A stretch of 64,000 bases of DNA from Exobasidium rhododendri (Eukaryota > Basidiomycota > Exobasidiomycetes > Exobasidiales > Exobasidiaceae), in NCBI GenBank assembly GCA_026210745.1, contig CP110632.1, forward strand, positions 3,905,001 to 3,969,000, read 5' to 3'. The stretch's first letter is position 1, and the number at the start of each line of letters is the position of its first letter. This document shows, piece by piece, positions 32,205 through 44,773 of this stretch. The notes under the pieces were generated by a model, which was given only the letters and a program-made list of their open reading frames with translations, was not told the DNA's origin and made no database searches. Both the position numbers and the translations under genes were made by a program.

Positions 32205-33662
32205 ATGATGAAGAAGAGGACGGCATGGATCTCCTTCCCAGGTGCACCGTACACGCAAGAATCGGCTTGTCGAGCTGCGAAGAATACACTCGGCAAAGCA
32301 GGCTGGAACATCCTTGAGGGAAGAGAGGGACAGGATGAAGCGCCAGATTCTTGCCAACTTTACTTTGCAGATTACGACATCTTGCCGTTTGAGAGACTTC
32401 ATCCTGGAGTGTACGATTGGAGTGGCAGTGATGGGGAGAGGGACAGCGCCTCTACGCTATTCCCTCAATTGAGCTGCTACTCGATACGAAAGTCACTGAT
32501 ACGAAAGAACTACCTAGCAAACAGCTTACACCTCGCTCAACTAAAGAGGACCTCAATTCAACAAGAAGGCGTCAAAAGAATACCGCTCAACGTCAATGGA
32601 GTCGAAGATAGTATTGCTCCCAGAACATGGGTCTTTGAGGCCACATGCGCTGACGATCTGGATGAGCTTCTCACTGATGACCTATATGACTTGAGAGAAG
32701 AACTAGAAGAGAATGAAGACCGAACAGTAGAAGAGAAGAAATGGTACATCTTGAAGCCGGCCATGGCTGATCGTGGGATGGGTATCCGACTCCTGGACAG
32801 CGTTGAGACCCTGAAGGAGATCTTTGAGGAATTTGAAGAGAGTGATGAAGAAGAAGAAGAAGAGGAATGCGAGGAAGACGGACGTGATCAACAAAGTCAA
32901 GCAAATAGGACATCAATTGTCACCAGTCAACTACGTCACTTTGTCATCCAAGAATACCTTTCTCAGCCCCTTCTCGTTCAGCCAGAAGGATTGACGGGCA
33001 TGCACAAATTTCACATACGAGCTTATGTATTAGCTCAAGGTAGCTTACGGGTCTTCTTATACGACGACATGCTTGCGCTTTTCGCCCCCGTACCTTACCG
33101 GCAACCAGATGGATCAGCTGATCTGAGCAGCCACTTGACCAACACTTGCCTACAAGGAGGTGCAGAAGAAGGAGCAGGAGAAGAAGAAGCAGCAGCAGCA
33201 GCAGCGACTGTTTATCTGCTTTCTGATCTTGTCGGGTGCTCTTTCACAAATCCGATCGAGGGCCAGACGGGGAGCTCCATACTGACTGAAGAAATGATTT
33301 CCACCATTCGACTGCAAGCTGGCAGCGTCGTGGCAGAGACATTTCAAGCTTGTGCAAATGCTGGAAGGGTGCACTTTCAGCCTTGGCCGTATGCATGGGA
33401 GATCTTTGGCGTTGATTTACTGGTAGAGGCTCAAGGCGGCGGGAGTGTAAAGACATGGCTACTGGAAGTCAATGCTCAACCTGACTTTGCAAGAACAGGC
33501 GACGATCTTCAGATCACGATTGACCGACTCTTTGAGAGAGTCCTCGAGATCACCGCTTTGACGAGCGAGAAAGAAGAGAAAGAAGCGGACTGGGACGCGG
33601 GGAAAAGTCGAGACGGCATGACGCTGTGTCTCGAGCTGCCCTTGAGTGCAGGAGGTTGGTAA
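32205..33662 (+). CDS. Tubulin-tyrosine-ligase-domain protein (Pby1-like)
   Basis: An intronless frame of 485 residues. The fungal TTL-type ATP-grasp domain is shown by TLFPQLSCYSIRKSLIRKNY, WYILKPAMADRGMGIRLL (ATP-binding Lys), LRHFVIQEYLSQPLLV, KFHIRAYVLAQGSLRVFLYD, LSSHLTNTCLQ, YAWEIFGVDLLV and the metal-binding LLEVNAQPDFARTG. Yeast Pby1, a P-body-associated protein, has this domain after a SurE-like phosphatase domain. Here there is no SurE domain and the N-terminus is short (MMKKRTAWISFPGAPYTQESA). An acidic insert (ESDEEEEEEECEEDG) and an Ala-rich insert interrupt the domain. TTL relatives ligate amino acids to tubulin, but the substrate of this fungal branch is not known to me. Two ATGs lie at 32205 and 32208. 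It converges with AFI1, 203 bases apart. Confidence 0.82.
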   Translation: MMKKRTAWISFPGAPYTQESACRAAKNTLGKAGWNILEGREGQDEAPDSCQLYFADYDILPFERLHPGVYDWSGSDGERDSASTLFPQLSCYSIRKSLIRKNYLANSLHLAQLKRTSIQQEGVKRIPLNVNGVEDSIAPRTWVFEATCADDLDELLTDDLYDLREELEENEDRTVEEKKWYILKPAMADRGMGIRLLDSVETLKEIFEEFEESDEEEEEEECEEDGRDQQSQANRTSIVTSQLRHFVIQEYLSQPLLVQPEGLTGMHKFHIRAYVLAQGSLRVFLYDDMLALFAPVPYRQPDGSADLSSHLTNTCLQGGAEEGAGEEEAAAAAATVYLLSDLVGCSFTNPIEGQTGSSILTEEMISTIRLQAGSVVAETFQACANAGRVHFQPWPYAWEIFGVDLLVEAQGGGSVKTWLLEVNAQPDFARTGDDLQITIDRLFERVLEITALTSEKEEKEADWDAGKSRDGMTLCLELPLSAGGW

Positions 33663-33865
33663 GGGGGAAGGCCAGAGAGAAGACAGGGTTGGAGAAACCA
33701 TCCGATTTGCATTCATTGTACACATACTAAAAAATTCATCTTTACTGCTACATGAGAGATATACGAAGGAAGGAGAGAAAGAGAGACGACGGGGGATTTT
33801 CCGGGATGAAAAGCAATTGAGCTGAAAGAGTGTATAACGGTCTGCGTGCAGAAAGAGTGGAGGGC

Positions 33866-36807
33866 TCAAGTGAAGGCTGCCGGGGACGCTGCCCCATCCG
33901 ATGAAGGAAATGCCGTCAAAGGCTGGTCGATGGCGGGTAAGCCTTCCCTATTTGGCAGGTGTAACGAGGCATGAGGAAGGCCATCGCGACTTTTCAGGGA
34001 AGAACTTTGAGGTGACACGATGTTATTCTGCGAGGATCGTCGTTGTTGTGCTTGCTGATGGGCTAAAGGGGTAGTGGCGGGAGTGGTGACCAGTCCGTCC
34101 GCTGAGAATTCTCGTGACTCATGAAGCTGTCGAGCAAAAGCTAAACGATGGAAGGTGTTCAGAGTCTGCACAAATTTTTTCCCAAGGGGATGCTTTGTCA
34201 ACGTGATCAAAAGGTCCTGAGCCGCGACCCGAATCGTCATCGAAGAGTGAAGTAATCCGCAACTGAATGGAAACAGACCACCTTGGTGAGCGGGCAACAA
34301 GGACAGAAGCTCGATGATCTGATCCGAAGATTTGACCGACCTAGCGATAGTGGAGAAGATGAGTTCGCACTCGCTCGATGGCAATCGCTTTGCCTTGCGA
34401 AGTCTGGCCAATTGATGGTGAAGATCGAATCCGGTGATAGATCGGTTCTTGTTTCGAACGGCCTCATCAGCACAATAGGTGGCATAGCATTCCGTCGCTC
34501 GAAAGGCTTCTATGCGTGATGCGCTTGATGTGATCTCTTTCATCTCCGTCTCACGATCAGACGATGAAATGAAGCCACTCCCGAGCTGGCCATTCAGATA
34601 CGGCTGGCTCTTCGGTGCGATACTGGTCTGCCCATAAAAGTGTTCTTCATGCCTTGCTACTTGCTTTAAAAAGTTGGCTGTCCAGTCAGCGAACCTCGAT
34701 CGGATGTACTTCTCGCCAAATCGTGCAGAGACTGCTTGAAGGATCTCTTCCATAAAGACACTTTCTGGTGCATCCATTCGAGACTCCAAGGCAACCGCCG
34801 AGCGATCTCTTCCCTTTGTAGATGCGCTGCTCCCTAGGCCGAAAGACGACGCTCCTGGACTTAGAATGTCCGGTTCACTTGGTGCTCTTCTCATTTTTGC
34901 TGATCCATCCGAGCCTCCGTAGCCGTTGTTTGAAGTAAGGCTCCCGCATGAAATCGCTTCCGGCATACCTTGTCTGTGTGTGCTACTCTTAGAAGAAGCT
35001 GCCGATTCTATATCCTTTGCAATGGTGATCTTGCCACTCTCGATATTGAAAAGTAGATCCCAAGCATGTAGATCCTCAAACCTAGGATTAGTCACTCCTG
35101 CTATGTAGCCGGGCACTTTCTCCAGCTCTTCCATGATGCCCAGGTTGGCGTACGGAAAGCACCTCTTGGCTATCCCTCTCCAGCCCGATCCACATCCACT
35201 ACCTAAAGCACAAGCAGAAAGCACATGGGACGCTACTCTACTAGCAGGTTGATTGTGACCCAAGAAAACTATTCTCTTCTCTGTCACAATAGCATTGAAG
35301 AGCAGTATAATCGGAGAGGTAGATTGCCCATTCGAATGCAAGTGTGGATGGAGCGGTCCAATAGGAGTACTAGAAGCGAACGTGGTGATGAGATTGATGA
35401 GAGAGTACTGTAGAACACGATGAAGAGGAGAAATGATCAGTATTGTATTCGCATCCTCCGCGCTCTGCTGCGCTGACATACCTCACCGACTTCTTCACTA
35501 AACACATCAGTAGGAATTCGAATTGGCAGGTCTTGAATCTTACCGTACGTCACGCTACTCTCCCAATAGTGTGTATCTTTGACTTTGCCATTGCCAAGAG
35601 TAGTCGTCGAACTTGCTGCGGCTCCGTTAGGTCCTCTCCAAGCAGAAGCGTTGTTTGGTAGTGAAATGTAAGATCCATCCAGCCCGTTGAATTGCTGTAG
35701 TTGCAATTGAGCTGCGGCGGAAGGTCTTCTTTTCAGAATACCACTTGCGCTGCTTCCTGGTCTCAAAGAAGCGAGGCTTGGTCGATGCAGTAGATGAGGT
35801 GTTGATCGACCATACTCTACTCCGGCCGAACTACTGTTTCCCGTTTTAAGCATATGATCTTCTGCTGCAGAAGACTTCGTTGTACTCGCACTATCACTTC
35901 GAGGTCGAGTGGTCACATCGGGTAGTCTCCCATCTTCACCTATACTTGAGCTGTCTGCCATTAAATCTCTACGATTTCGTAGTCTTGATACTGCTCGACT
36001 TGGTGTGACATCTTTGAATCGCTCGTCAAACAAGTACATCCTATCACTTGACCGAAGAATGAGCTTTTCATTGCGACTGAATCGAGGCATTGCAGTGAGG
36101 TCCAAAGAGTTCAGCGAATCATATAAACGCATCAGCACATCGATGGAGGGTGACTTGTAGTAGTCGTCTAAAGCCAGTAGTAGCGCTGGTTTGAAGACTT
36201 GTATGAAAGGGTGCCTCGTCCCAATCGCGATAGCCTTGACCAAGGCTCCTCTTCGAACGGTGTTATCGTGTTTCGTTCGGACAAGATTTAGAACGTAAAT
36301 GAGATCATCACGACCTTTCACTTTCGGTGCGTTGGCGTTGGTACGCTGTTCCTCATCAAGTTGGAAGCTTTCTCTTTGCTGTGAATGGCGTGGTGAAGGT
36401 TCTGACTGGGCAGCCAAGAAGAAGACAGTCCAATCTTCACTTCTAGCATGCACTCCATCTGGCAACATCAATTCGGCTAGCATGTGTTCATCATGATTGA
36501 TCGGCGCAGGGTATTGGTAGGATAGTGTGCTGCCTTTGTCAATGTCGAACTCAGCCACCAGACAGAAGGAGCAATGAGTGTATGATGACGAATCCAAGCG
36601 ACTTGGTCCACTTGTCCTTGTCAGTGAATTCGAAGGAGAGTGTCGTGGCTTCGATGGTGTGGACAACCCTACCTCTAGGTTGCTTGTTGTAGGCGTCATC
36701 GACGCTCCTGTTGCCATCGACGAGGAGGATGATGATGATTCGGCAAAGACCTGTCGAGATCCAGAACTGGCATCAAAGCTTGTCCTCGGTTGGGCGCTAC
36801 GGATCAT
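33866..36807 (-). CDS. AFI1: Afi1-like polarity protein (Arf3-interacting, DENN-type)
   Basis: The spliced model is complement(join(33866..35406,35482..36807)), with the second exon beginning at or one base from 35407. The model is 955 residues, and a 74-base intron has a GTATGT donor. The N-terminal block (SYTHCSFCLVAEFDIDKGST, then YPAPINHDEHMLAELMLPDG) and LIYVLNLVRTKHDNTVRRGA with IQVFKPALLLALDDYY are the Afi1 N-terminal longin/uDENN part. After the intron come SLINLITTF, GPLHPHLHSNG, IILLFNAIVTEKRIVFLGHN and the ARF-interacting/SPA region ANLGIMEELEKVPGYIAGVT with NPRFEDLHAWDLLFNI. In yeast, Afi1 anchors the Arf3 GTPase to keep polarised growth. The linker of about residues 290-420 is Ser-rich. 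Splicing joins SEEVGE to YSLINL, as in family members. Confidence 0.85.
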
Positions 36808-37228
36808 CCTGCTTCCCTCCTCCCGATGATGTCCTCTCTGATCAAAGTGAGCCTACAAGCCTTTTCTATGTTGATTTGAACGTAGAAATGCTGCCATGCC
36901 TGCAATCTCCTTGCTTTTGATCGGACAGTCTGTAAATTTGCTACAGGTGAGAAGCAGTGGTGAGCAAGCCGAGGGATAAGGTGATTAGCGACAATGCCTG
37001 TGATGCAGGCAAGAGGTTGAAAATGCTTGGGGAACCTCCGTGTGACTTTAATAATCAAGCTCCAAGACTCACATTAATTCTCTCCTTTTCCCCCGCCTGC
37101 TGGGTGGTACAATCTTAATGACAAGCGTGGGCGCGTCATCTTAGTCCCAAGAGGGAGAAAGACATAGCATGTGTGTAGTAAGCCCAACAGGAAGAAAGGC
37201 AAGAAGGTTCACGATTTCCGACATATAC
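36808..37228. promoter_or_regulatory. Divergent promoter region, AFI1 / TACO1
   Basis: These 421 bases lie between the two start codons and must hold both promoters. An open plus-strand frame extends upstream of the TACO1 start but begins inside low-similarity sequence. No clear TATA element stands out. Confidence 0.45.
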
Positions 37229-38376
37229 ATGATTCTCTCCAGCTTAAGGAGGCCGATATGTGCAGCATGTCGAAGCGACGCACTCTATGCACACGCCAGA
37301 GCACTCTCCTCCTCGGCGAGCTCTTCCTCCGGCTCGAACAAAGTGAGTGCGCTTTCCTTTCTTCGGTCTTGCTTGCGTACGCTTACTGGACCACCATTCT
37401 CACGCATGACTTGGTCCCAATTGTCAGTGGTCCAAGATCAAGCATAAGAAGGCGGCAAATGACGCCGCGAAATCCAACATGTATGGCGCTCTGTCTAGAG
37501 AGATTATCGCTTCAGTTCGCAACCATCCAACCCATTCGACATCGCCAGAGACAAATTCCAGACTTGCTATGCTGTTGAAGAAGGCGAAAGAGCTGGAGGT
37601 CACCAGGGAAAAGATTGAAATGACGCTCAAGAAAGCAGAGAATGCAGGCACGAGTGGGTCATCTGTCTCGTATGAGGCACTAGGCCCTCCCACCAAGGAC
37701 GGCACGCCCGTAGCTATGATCATGTGAGCTACATCTCCAGCGAGCAAGGATAAAGTATCGCTGACTAAATCATTGTGTCGCACTTGACCTAATCGACCCA
37801 GCGAATGTCAGACGGACTCGACAACAAGAACAATGGCGAGGGTAAAGGAAGCGATCAACAAGCATAATGCAAGACTCTCTTCCACTTCTCACCTGTTTCA
37901 GAGGACTGGCGTCATCCGTCTTAGTATCGGGAAGGGCTTGACTTTCGACAATGTGTGGGAAGCGGCAGTGGAGAATGGCGCCGAAGATGTTCGTCAATGG
38001 GAGTCTGATGAGGAAGAAGGAACAGGCGTAGAGGTAAGAAGGAGACGTCAAGTCAATAGAGAGCCTAATGCAAGTTGATGCTCACTTGCAATCCCTTCCT
38101 TGACAGGTCATTTGTAATCCATCGGACCTCAATGCTCTCGGCTCAGTACTCTCATCGCCACCACACTCACATACGATCATAGAGGCCGAGGCAAAGATGA
38201 TCGCTTCTGGACCTCTTCTGCAGATACGAGGAGAAGACGAGGGGACCGGCGAGGAAGGCATCACAGCTTGGCTGGAAGAAGAAGAATTGGCTCAATTAGA
38301 CAATCTCGTTGCTGCTCTGGAAGAAAGTGCCGATTGTCAGCGTGTCTGGAGCAACGTAGATGGTTGGCCTGCGTAG
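37229..38376 (+). CDS. TACO1: TACO1/YebC-family mitochondrial translation activator
   Basis: The four-exon model is join(37229..37342,37428..37723,37802..38033,38107..38376), 303 residues. Introns of 85, 78 and 73 bases start GTGAGT, GTGAGC and GTAAGA. The first exon encodes a likely mitochondrial presequence (Arg, Ser and Ala, no acids after MILSSLRRPICAACRSDALY). Family motifs follow: NKWSKIKHKKAANDAAKSN, YGALSREIIASVR, the YebC middle block ECQTDSTTRTMARVKEAINK, and LFQRTGVIRLSIG. TACO1 promotes translation of cytochrome c oxidase subunit I in mitochondria, and bacterial YebC relatives are now linked to translation of Pro-rich stretches. The family is usually about 240-300 residues, so the length is normal. 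Splicing restores the family sequence without gaps. Confidence 0.9.
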
Positions 38377-38496
38377 GTTAATTGGGTCTTTACATCGATA
38401 ACATCGTGATAATGTATAAAGCATGATGAATTATAATAAGATTGGCTTTCTGCAGCGATGATGGGAAGTGTAGGTCTCTACCACTAGAATGCCGTT

Positions 38497-41400
38497 CTAT
38501 GAGATGTTGTTGCTTTGCTGCGATTGCTGTTCGTCATCCTTTGCACGAGGAGGAGGAGTCTCGAATTCGGAACTCGCTTCTTCCGCATCCTTTCCTCCTG
38601 CATACGACTGGCTGTCGCAGCTCTGTAAAGGAGTCAAAGCGCTGTCCATCGATTCAGTCTCGTCCTCTACCATGCCTGACTTCCTCTCTTCTCGATGTAC
38701 GTCAAGAGCGCGCTCTACCAGGACTTTCTCAGGATGATGCTCCACCGAGGCCTCCTGCTCCTCAATAGAATCAATCTGCTCGATGTCTCTTGCCTGCTGC
38801 TTGATGGTGTCGCCTTCGTCTTTCTCCTTTCTGACCGAAGCAGCGTCTGCGTTCTGCATCTCTGCCTCGTTCTCATGCCCATCAGAAGTACTTGAAGCAT
38901 CAAGTGAATTGAGAAGGGACCTTCCCGCTTTCCTCCTCGGCCTGGCTGCTACTTTTCGCAAACGTGCCTCTTCTGCTTTCCTCACCTCGTCTGCTTCGAA
39001 TCTCCTCTTCTCCTCTCTCTGCCCTCTTTCGCGATCGAAGAGTTCCTTGCTAGGAGGGTCTCCTATAGACTTGCATGCTTTCCATGCGTACCATAGTTGA
39101 GCCTTCAATTGCAATACATCCTCTTTCCAGCTCTTTTTGCCCTCGACTGTCAGACCGCGAAATTCTTCCGTCAACTTGAAGCATCGCGCAACGTTCTGAG
39201 GAGAGATGAAATCCACTGCTACTTTGATGCAGTCGGTCAAGTTGCACACTTGATGGGCGCAACCGGCTGGGATGAAGACAGACTGTCCCGCTTTTTGAAG
39301 GATTCTCCAGCTGTAGACACCCTTCTCTCGATAAAGCTGCTTCAATGCTTCGTCGTCCAAGTAGTGCGTCTGAGCATGGATTGGGTCTCCAAAGATTGCT
39401 TGTGAGGGATGCTTACCCATGAGAAACTCCCGTATGAGATTCGCATCTTCCGCACGAAAGATGTCCCACTGCGCGGCCGATTCATGATTGTCCATCTCCT
39501 CAGAGTGAAGGAGGATGTTCACTGCATCAGCTATGTCCATGTGAAGGCAAGTCGTTCCTTTTTTGCCCTTGCTATGCTCTCCTGTCCATGCATTATACAT
39601 CTTGGGACCTAGATCGGGTCCGTTGACATTCTTGGGGAACAGGCTCGAGAGGTTCTTGCACCCATCTCTTCGAGTGTAGTCGGGCATGGGAACGGCATAA
39701 TTGAAGTCCTCGTATATGTCTGGGAAAAATGTCTGGAACTCGGCAGCAGGAGGCCAATCCTGTGCGATCAAGCGATAAGGGGGAATAATCAGTATACCAT
39801 ACGAGCAACGACGCACCCATCCATGTGACTCGCCTTGAGTTTCCAGATTCCTTCGCCGATCATAGCCTCTCTTTCTTCGACAGACTTGCCAAATGTCTGG
39901 AAGAAGGTACGGACGTTTACCAGCTTGGCCCACTTGTCGAAGTAAGATGGGTTGTCTCTCATCCTCGCACGATACCTTGCAGTATCCATGAGGGGAGGCA
40001 CTGCATCGCAACGAACGATATCACAGTACATGTCTCCGTACTTCTCTTCAAAGGCGTTGGGATCCCACGTTACCCTGGTCCTGATGTTGTCAACGACGAG
40101 AGGCTCCCCCTTTGCCCATGTAGCTAGAAATTTGTCTTCATCAAGTGTGCACTTATCCTCCACTACGAGGAGATGGGTGGGAACGATAATGTCGTCGTCG
40201 TAGTCTTCTCCTTCCTCTGCAAGGCGCTGTGGAGCAGCCTGTCCCCCTTCAAACACCTCATTGCCCCGTGTCATCTCCGTCTTATCTGAGATTCGCACGC
40301 ACGAAGAAGACTCCTTGATGACCCTTCGCATGTCCTCGACCTCACACTCCAGCTCGGCCAGTGAGAAACGGGTGACTGGGATGAAGTCGCCAGTGGAGTG
40401 GTAGTTCCTCTTCGTGTACTTTGTAATACGATAGTCCTTCACGCAAGTAAACAACTGCATCTTGGACATCTCTTCTTCGTTCACTGTCGCCATGGCATCT
40501 TGACAAGCGAGGCAGTACTCTCCTCCGCATCTCTTGCACATGTAGGAAGAGGCAAAGATGCCAGTGCTACAGAAGTCGCACATGGCTCGGATTTGCAGCT
40601 CTCTTGTCCTTCGAATGCAACCAGGCTGCTGTGCATGTCGTAGAGCAGCTTCGAAAGAGTGAATGAGTGACTTCGCAGAAGTGAACATGATCTCTTCTCT
40701 ACACTTTTGATCCATCGCACGGTTCAAGTCGAAGTGATCCGGCAGACTTGCTTCCTCGTCTTGATTTAGGTCGTCTATGAAGATCGCCTCAGTCTCCATT
40801 GCGCTGCTAGCTTGACCGTGTCGCGGTGATTTCCCTCTACCTTCCTTGATCCCCTTGAATAAAGCGCGGATGTGACGAAATCGACAGGAGTCGCCAACTT
40901 GCTTTGCAACGCAGTGACGGCACGATTGAATCTTTCCCATTCCGTAAGTTTTGATGCTCTGACACTGGGTGTACTGCGGTTGATAGAAGATACCTTCGAT
41001 CTCGATCAGATCGCCAGAGGAGGAAGCTGATGAGACGAGGACGTTTGTCAGCGTAGAATGGGGAGAAAGCCTAACAAGTCTTATCAGCGTCACTCACCAT
41101 CATTCTCAAATATTTTGCTCTCTTTCCTTTCAAGCGATGATGTCGGTCGCTTCTCTCGTGATGTTGCTTTCGGTAAAGTACAGCTTCGCCTCGTCTTGCT
41201 CCTCTTCGGCTTGATAGCATCCATCTCTGAATCACTCGGTGAGGAACCGCCGTCAAAGAGGGAATCATACGACGCACTTGCAATGTCAACGTCGAATAGT
41301 CCTCTAGATGTTCGCGACCTTTTTCCTTCCTTGGCAGTCGCCTCGCTCAATGCCAGTGTGTCGGCTTTGCCTGTCGTTCCTATTCGCTTGCTAGCTTTTG

Positions 41401-42019
41401 TTACTGAACTCGAAGATGAGGCGGAATGAGATTCAGTGTCCTCCGCAGTCACCTTTGGAACGAGTTGAAGGCATACCGTCAGAAGCTTTGGCCTGTTCTC
41501 AATTTTGAGTTGACTCGTAGATGCTTCAGCGACTTGTTGGTCTCCTTTTTCATGCCTTGTCTTGTACTCCTCCATCATTGTTGCTTCAGACTTCCCGCCA
41601 AGTTTACGCCCTTCATAATTCTTAGAAGTCTCCTTCACGATAGGACCACATCCTATCTTCGAAGTGTGCTGTCTGTCCATCTCCGACCTTTGAGGTCCTT
41701 TCGAAAATACCAGGTGGCTGCTTTCCTCTGTCTCCTTTCGCTCATCCAAATCCGTAGCTTGTCCCTCATTGTCATCCTCTACAATTACCGCAACCTTCCT
41801 CCTCTTCCTAGGCCTGACCTCTTCCTCCATCTCGTCGACATCGTCTTCGGCAATGCTCGCCACGTATTCCGCATCCACCGTCCTCTTCACATGCGTGGGC
41901 TTTCCCTTTCTGGCATCCTCGCTGGTCTCGCTCTCATCGTCCCTCCCACCTTGCAAGGAGTTGCTATCAGTCGAGAGGGTGGAGTCGGAGTCGAACCCTC
42001 CTGTTTGTGGTCCTGGCAT
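38497..42019 (-). CDS. KDM3-like JmjC histone demethylase
   Basis: The model is complement(join(38497..39759,39834..41026,41098..42019)), 1,125 residues. An acidic/basic disordered N-terminus of about 300 residues is followed by a Cys motif (SCRHCVAKQVGDSCRFRHIR, near 340), a zinc finger (CDFCSTG, then CKRCGGEYCLAC, near 458-485), and a JmjC domain. Iron ligands are visible as His and Asp in TCLHMDIADAVNILLH (about 777) and the distal His in AGCAHQVCNL (about 873). KDM3/JHDM2 enzymes remove methyl groups from H3K9 using Fe(II) and 2-oxoglutarate, and this target is inferred from family. The second intron is best read as GC-AG (donor GCGAGT at 39833), which joins WKLK to DWPPAAEF exactly as in relatives. 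The tail after residue 940 is charged and Glu-rich, probably nuclear. Confidence 0.85.
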
Positions 42020-42793
42020 CGCAGAAGTAGATGACCCTTAATGAAGCGTGTAAGCCTTCCAGAAGGATAGGATTGTTCTAAAAAGCAATACTGTTGCTGC
42101 GACCACCCTCCAACTAAAAAGCAAGGGAGCCTCGTCGCTTTTCACTCTTACGAGCTGAGTTTGGCAGGACGAAGGAGTCGATAGTGGAGGAGCAATAAAT
42201 TTGTGTTTGATAGGATGAGAAGAATATAGTATCAGGGCAAGTGAAAAAGCACAAGTACCTCTTCAGCGTGAGATTTTGTTGGTAGCAATGACTTTGCTCG
42301 CAAGAGGCTGAGGGAAGATGGCGCCGGAGCGAGGAGGTGGGGCAATGTTTGCATATACTTCGTCCTTCTAGAGGCGAAATTAAGATCTCGATTTTCGCAA
42401 TAAATGCACAGTGAGATTCCCTACGCGCACGGCTTTGGCGTTCGAGTGTAGTAAGCCCAACTTTCGAGTCATTCGTCGCACCCTCTGGTGATGAGGGTGC
42501 GGAGGTCTGTCTCCACAAGCTGCTATGCAGATCAAACATCCTTCTGCTCTCTCAAATCCCATTCTTGTTTGATTGAGGGAACAACGACGTAGGATCAATG
42601 AACAAGAAGTGAGCGTATGTGACAGGATAGACAAGATCTTTTGGCGAGGAAGGGAATAACGGTAGCAGAGGGAAGAAGAGCTAAAGTTTTGCTTGAAATT
42701 TACTTGCGATATCGCAAGAGGCGAAGAGACGGAAACTTGCTCCTCTCATCTCCGTCTTCGTCACTTGAGATCCGTGCGTTGCTTCAAGCTCTC
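42020..42793. other. Intergenic region between ERV29 and KDM3-like genes
   Basis: These 774 bases lie between two minus-strand genes and should hold the promoter of the KDM3-like gene and the 3' end of ERV29. Two short minus-strand frames (42114-42539, 42380-42634) overlap each other and show no family motif. No gene is supported. Confidence 0.5.
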
Positions 42794-43932
<1,139 letters not shown>

Positions 43933-44773
43933 GGAAAGAGTGAATGCTGGCTGACGATTGAGGTGATTGGGATATTCGAGAAAGATACTTTGTTCTTTTC
44001 CGGTAGATGTGCTGAATGGGACGGAGAGTTGCAAGCACTGTTGACGTCGAGAACAAGTAGTGAACTCGTATCACGCTTCCAAAGCAGATTCTCCCTTCAG
44101 ATAGTGTTGATGATAGGAGGTTGTAGGGAAGAGGAAGAAGAAGAAGAAGAAGTAGCAGCAGCACCAAACCTCAGACGTCAGTAGTCCAATGTATATGGCT
44201 GGTAATCTGACTTCTAATCAATATCATCTACAGGAGAAGACGCCTCCCCGTTCTAATATGCCAACCCTCGCGCCGCCCGCCGCACCTCGCGAATGAAGAG
44301 GACTGTAACCGTGCTAGCGCCATTGTGGACTATTCAACAAGGATGACGTGTACTGGCGGATCTTTTCTCTTAAAATTCAATCTTATACTGTATCTAGATT
44401 CTGTATCTGCCCATAGTGAAAGTACTGTAAACCCCCCTCCTCTTTATTCAAGCTGCACGCTGGCGCGTACAATGAAGTGTGGGCGTCGCTCAATAGAAAA
44501 GGAAGGCGTCGGATTCTGTATTTCTAAACGCCTCCCACATGCTTTTTTATCAGGTCAGATGGAGGCTTGGCGGTCATCATCAGATGCAATGACGGGGAGT
44601 CCCTTCAAGGTCAAAATGCGAGGGCGAGCCTCTGTGCGTAGATTGCAAAGGGAGATAGTACATCAGTCCGAGGGGTCACGCTCCATGTGGGAGATTGTAA
44701 TTCCTTGGCCCCCTCAAGTACTTTTAATAAGCAAGAGCATCTGTAGAGCAGAGTGAAAGTGACCAGTGCTCCT
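43933..44773. other. Intergenic region between USP and ERV29
   Basis: These 841 bases lie between two minus-strand genes and hold the ERV29 promoter and the 3' end of the USP gene. A purine-rich GAA/GCA run occurs at about 44131-44163. A 143-codon plus-strand frame at 44325-44756 has no recognisable motif and is not called. Confidence 0.5.

Noticed and set aside
39789-39833. Reading the KDM3 exon through to the stop near 39789
   Set aside because: This gives KASHMDGC... and loses the JmjC half. The GC-AG splice keeps the frame and the family motif.
42114-42634. Two overlapping short minus-strand frames between ERV29 and KDM3-like genes
   Set aside because: They overlap in different frames, lack splice continuity and show no family motif.
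44325-44756. 143-codon plus-strand frame near the USP 3' end
   Set aside because: No conserved motif and mixed, unbiased composition. It is probably chance.
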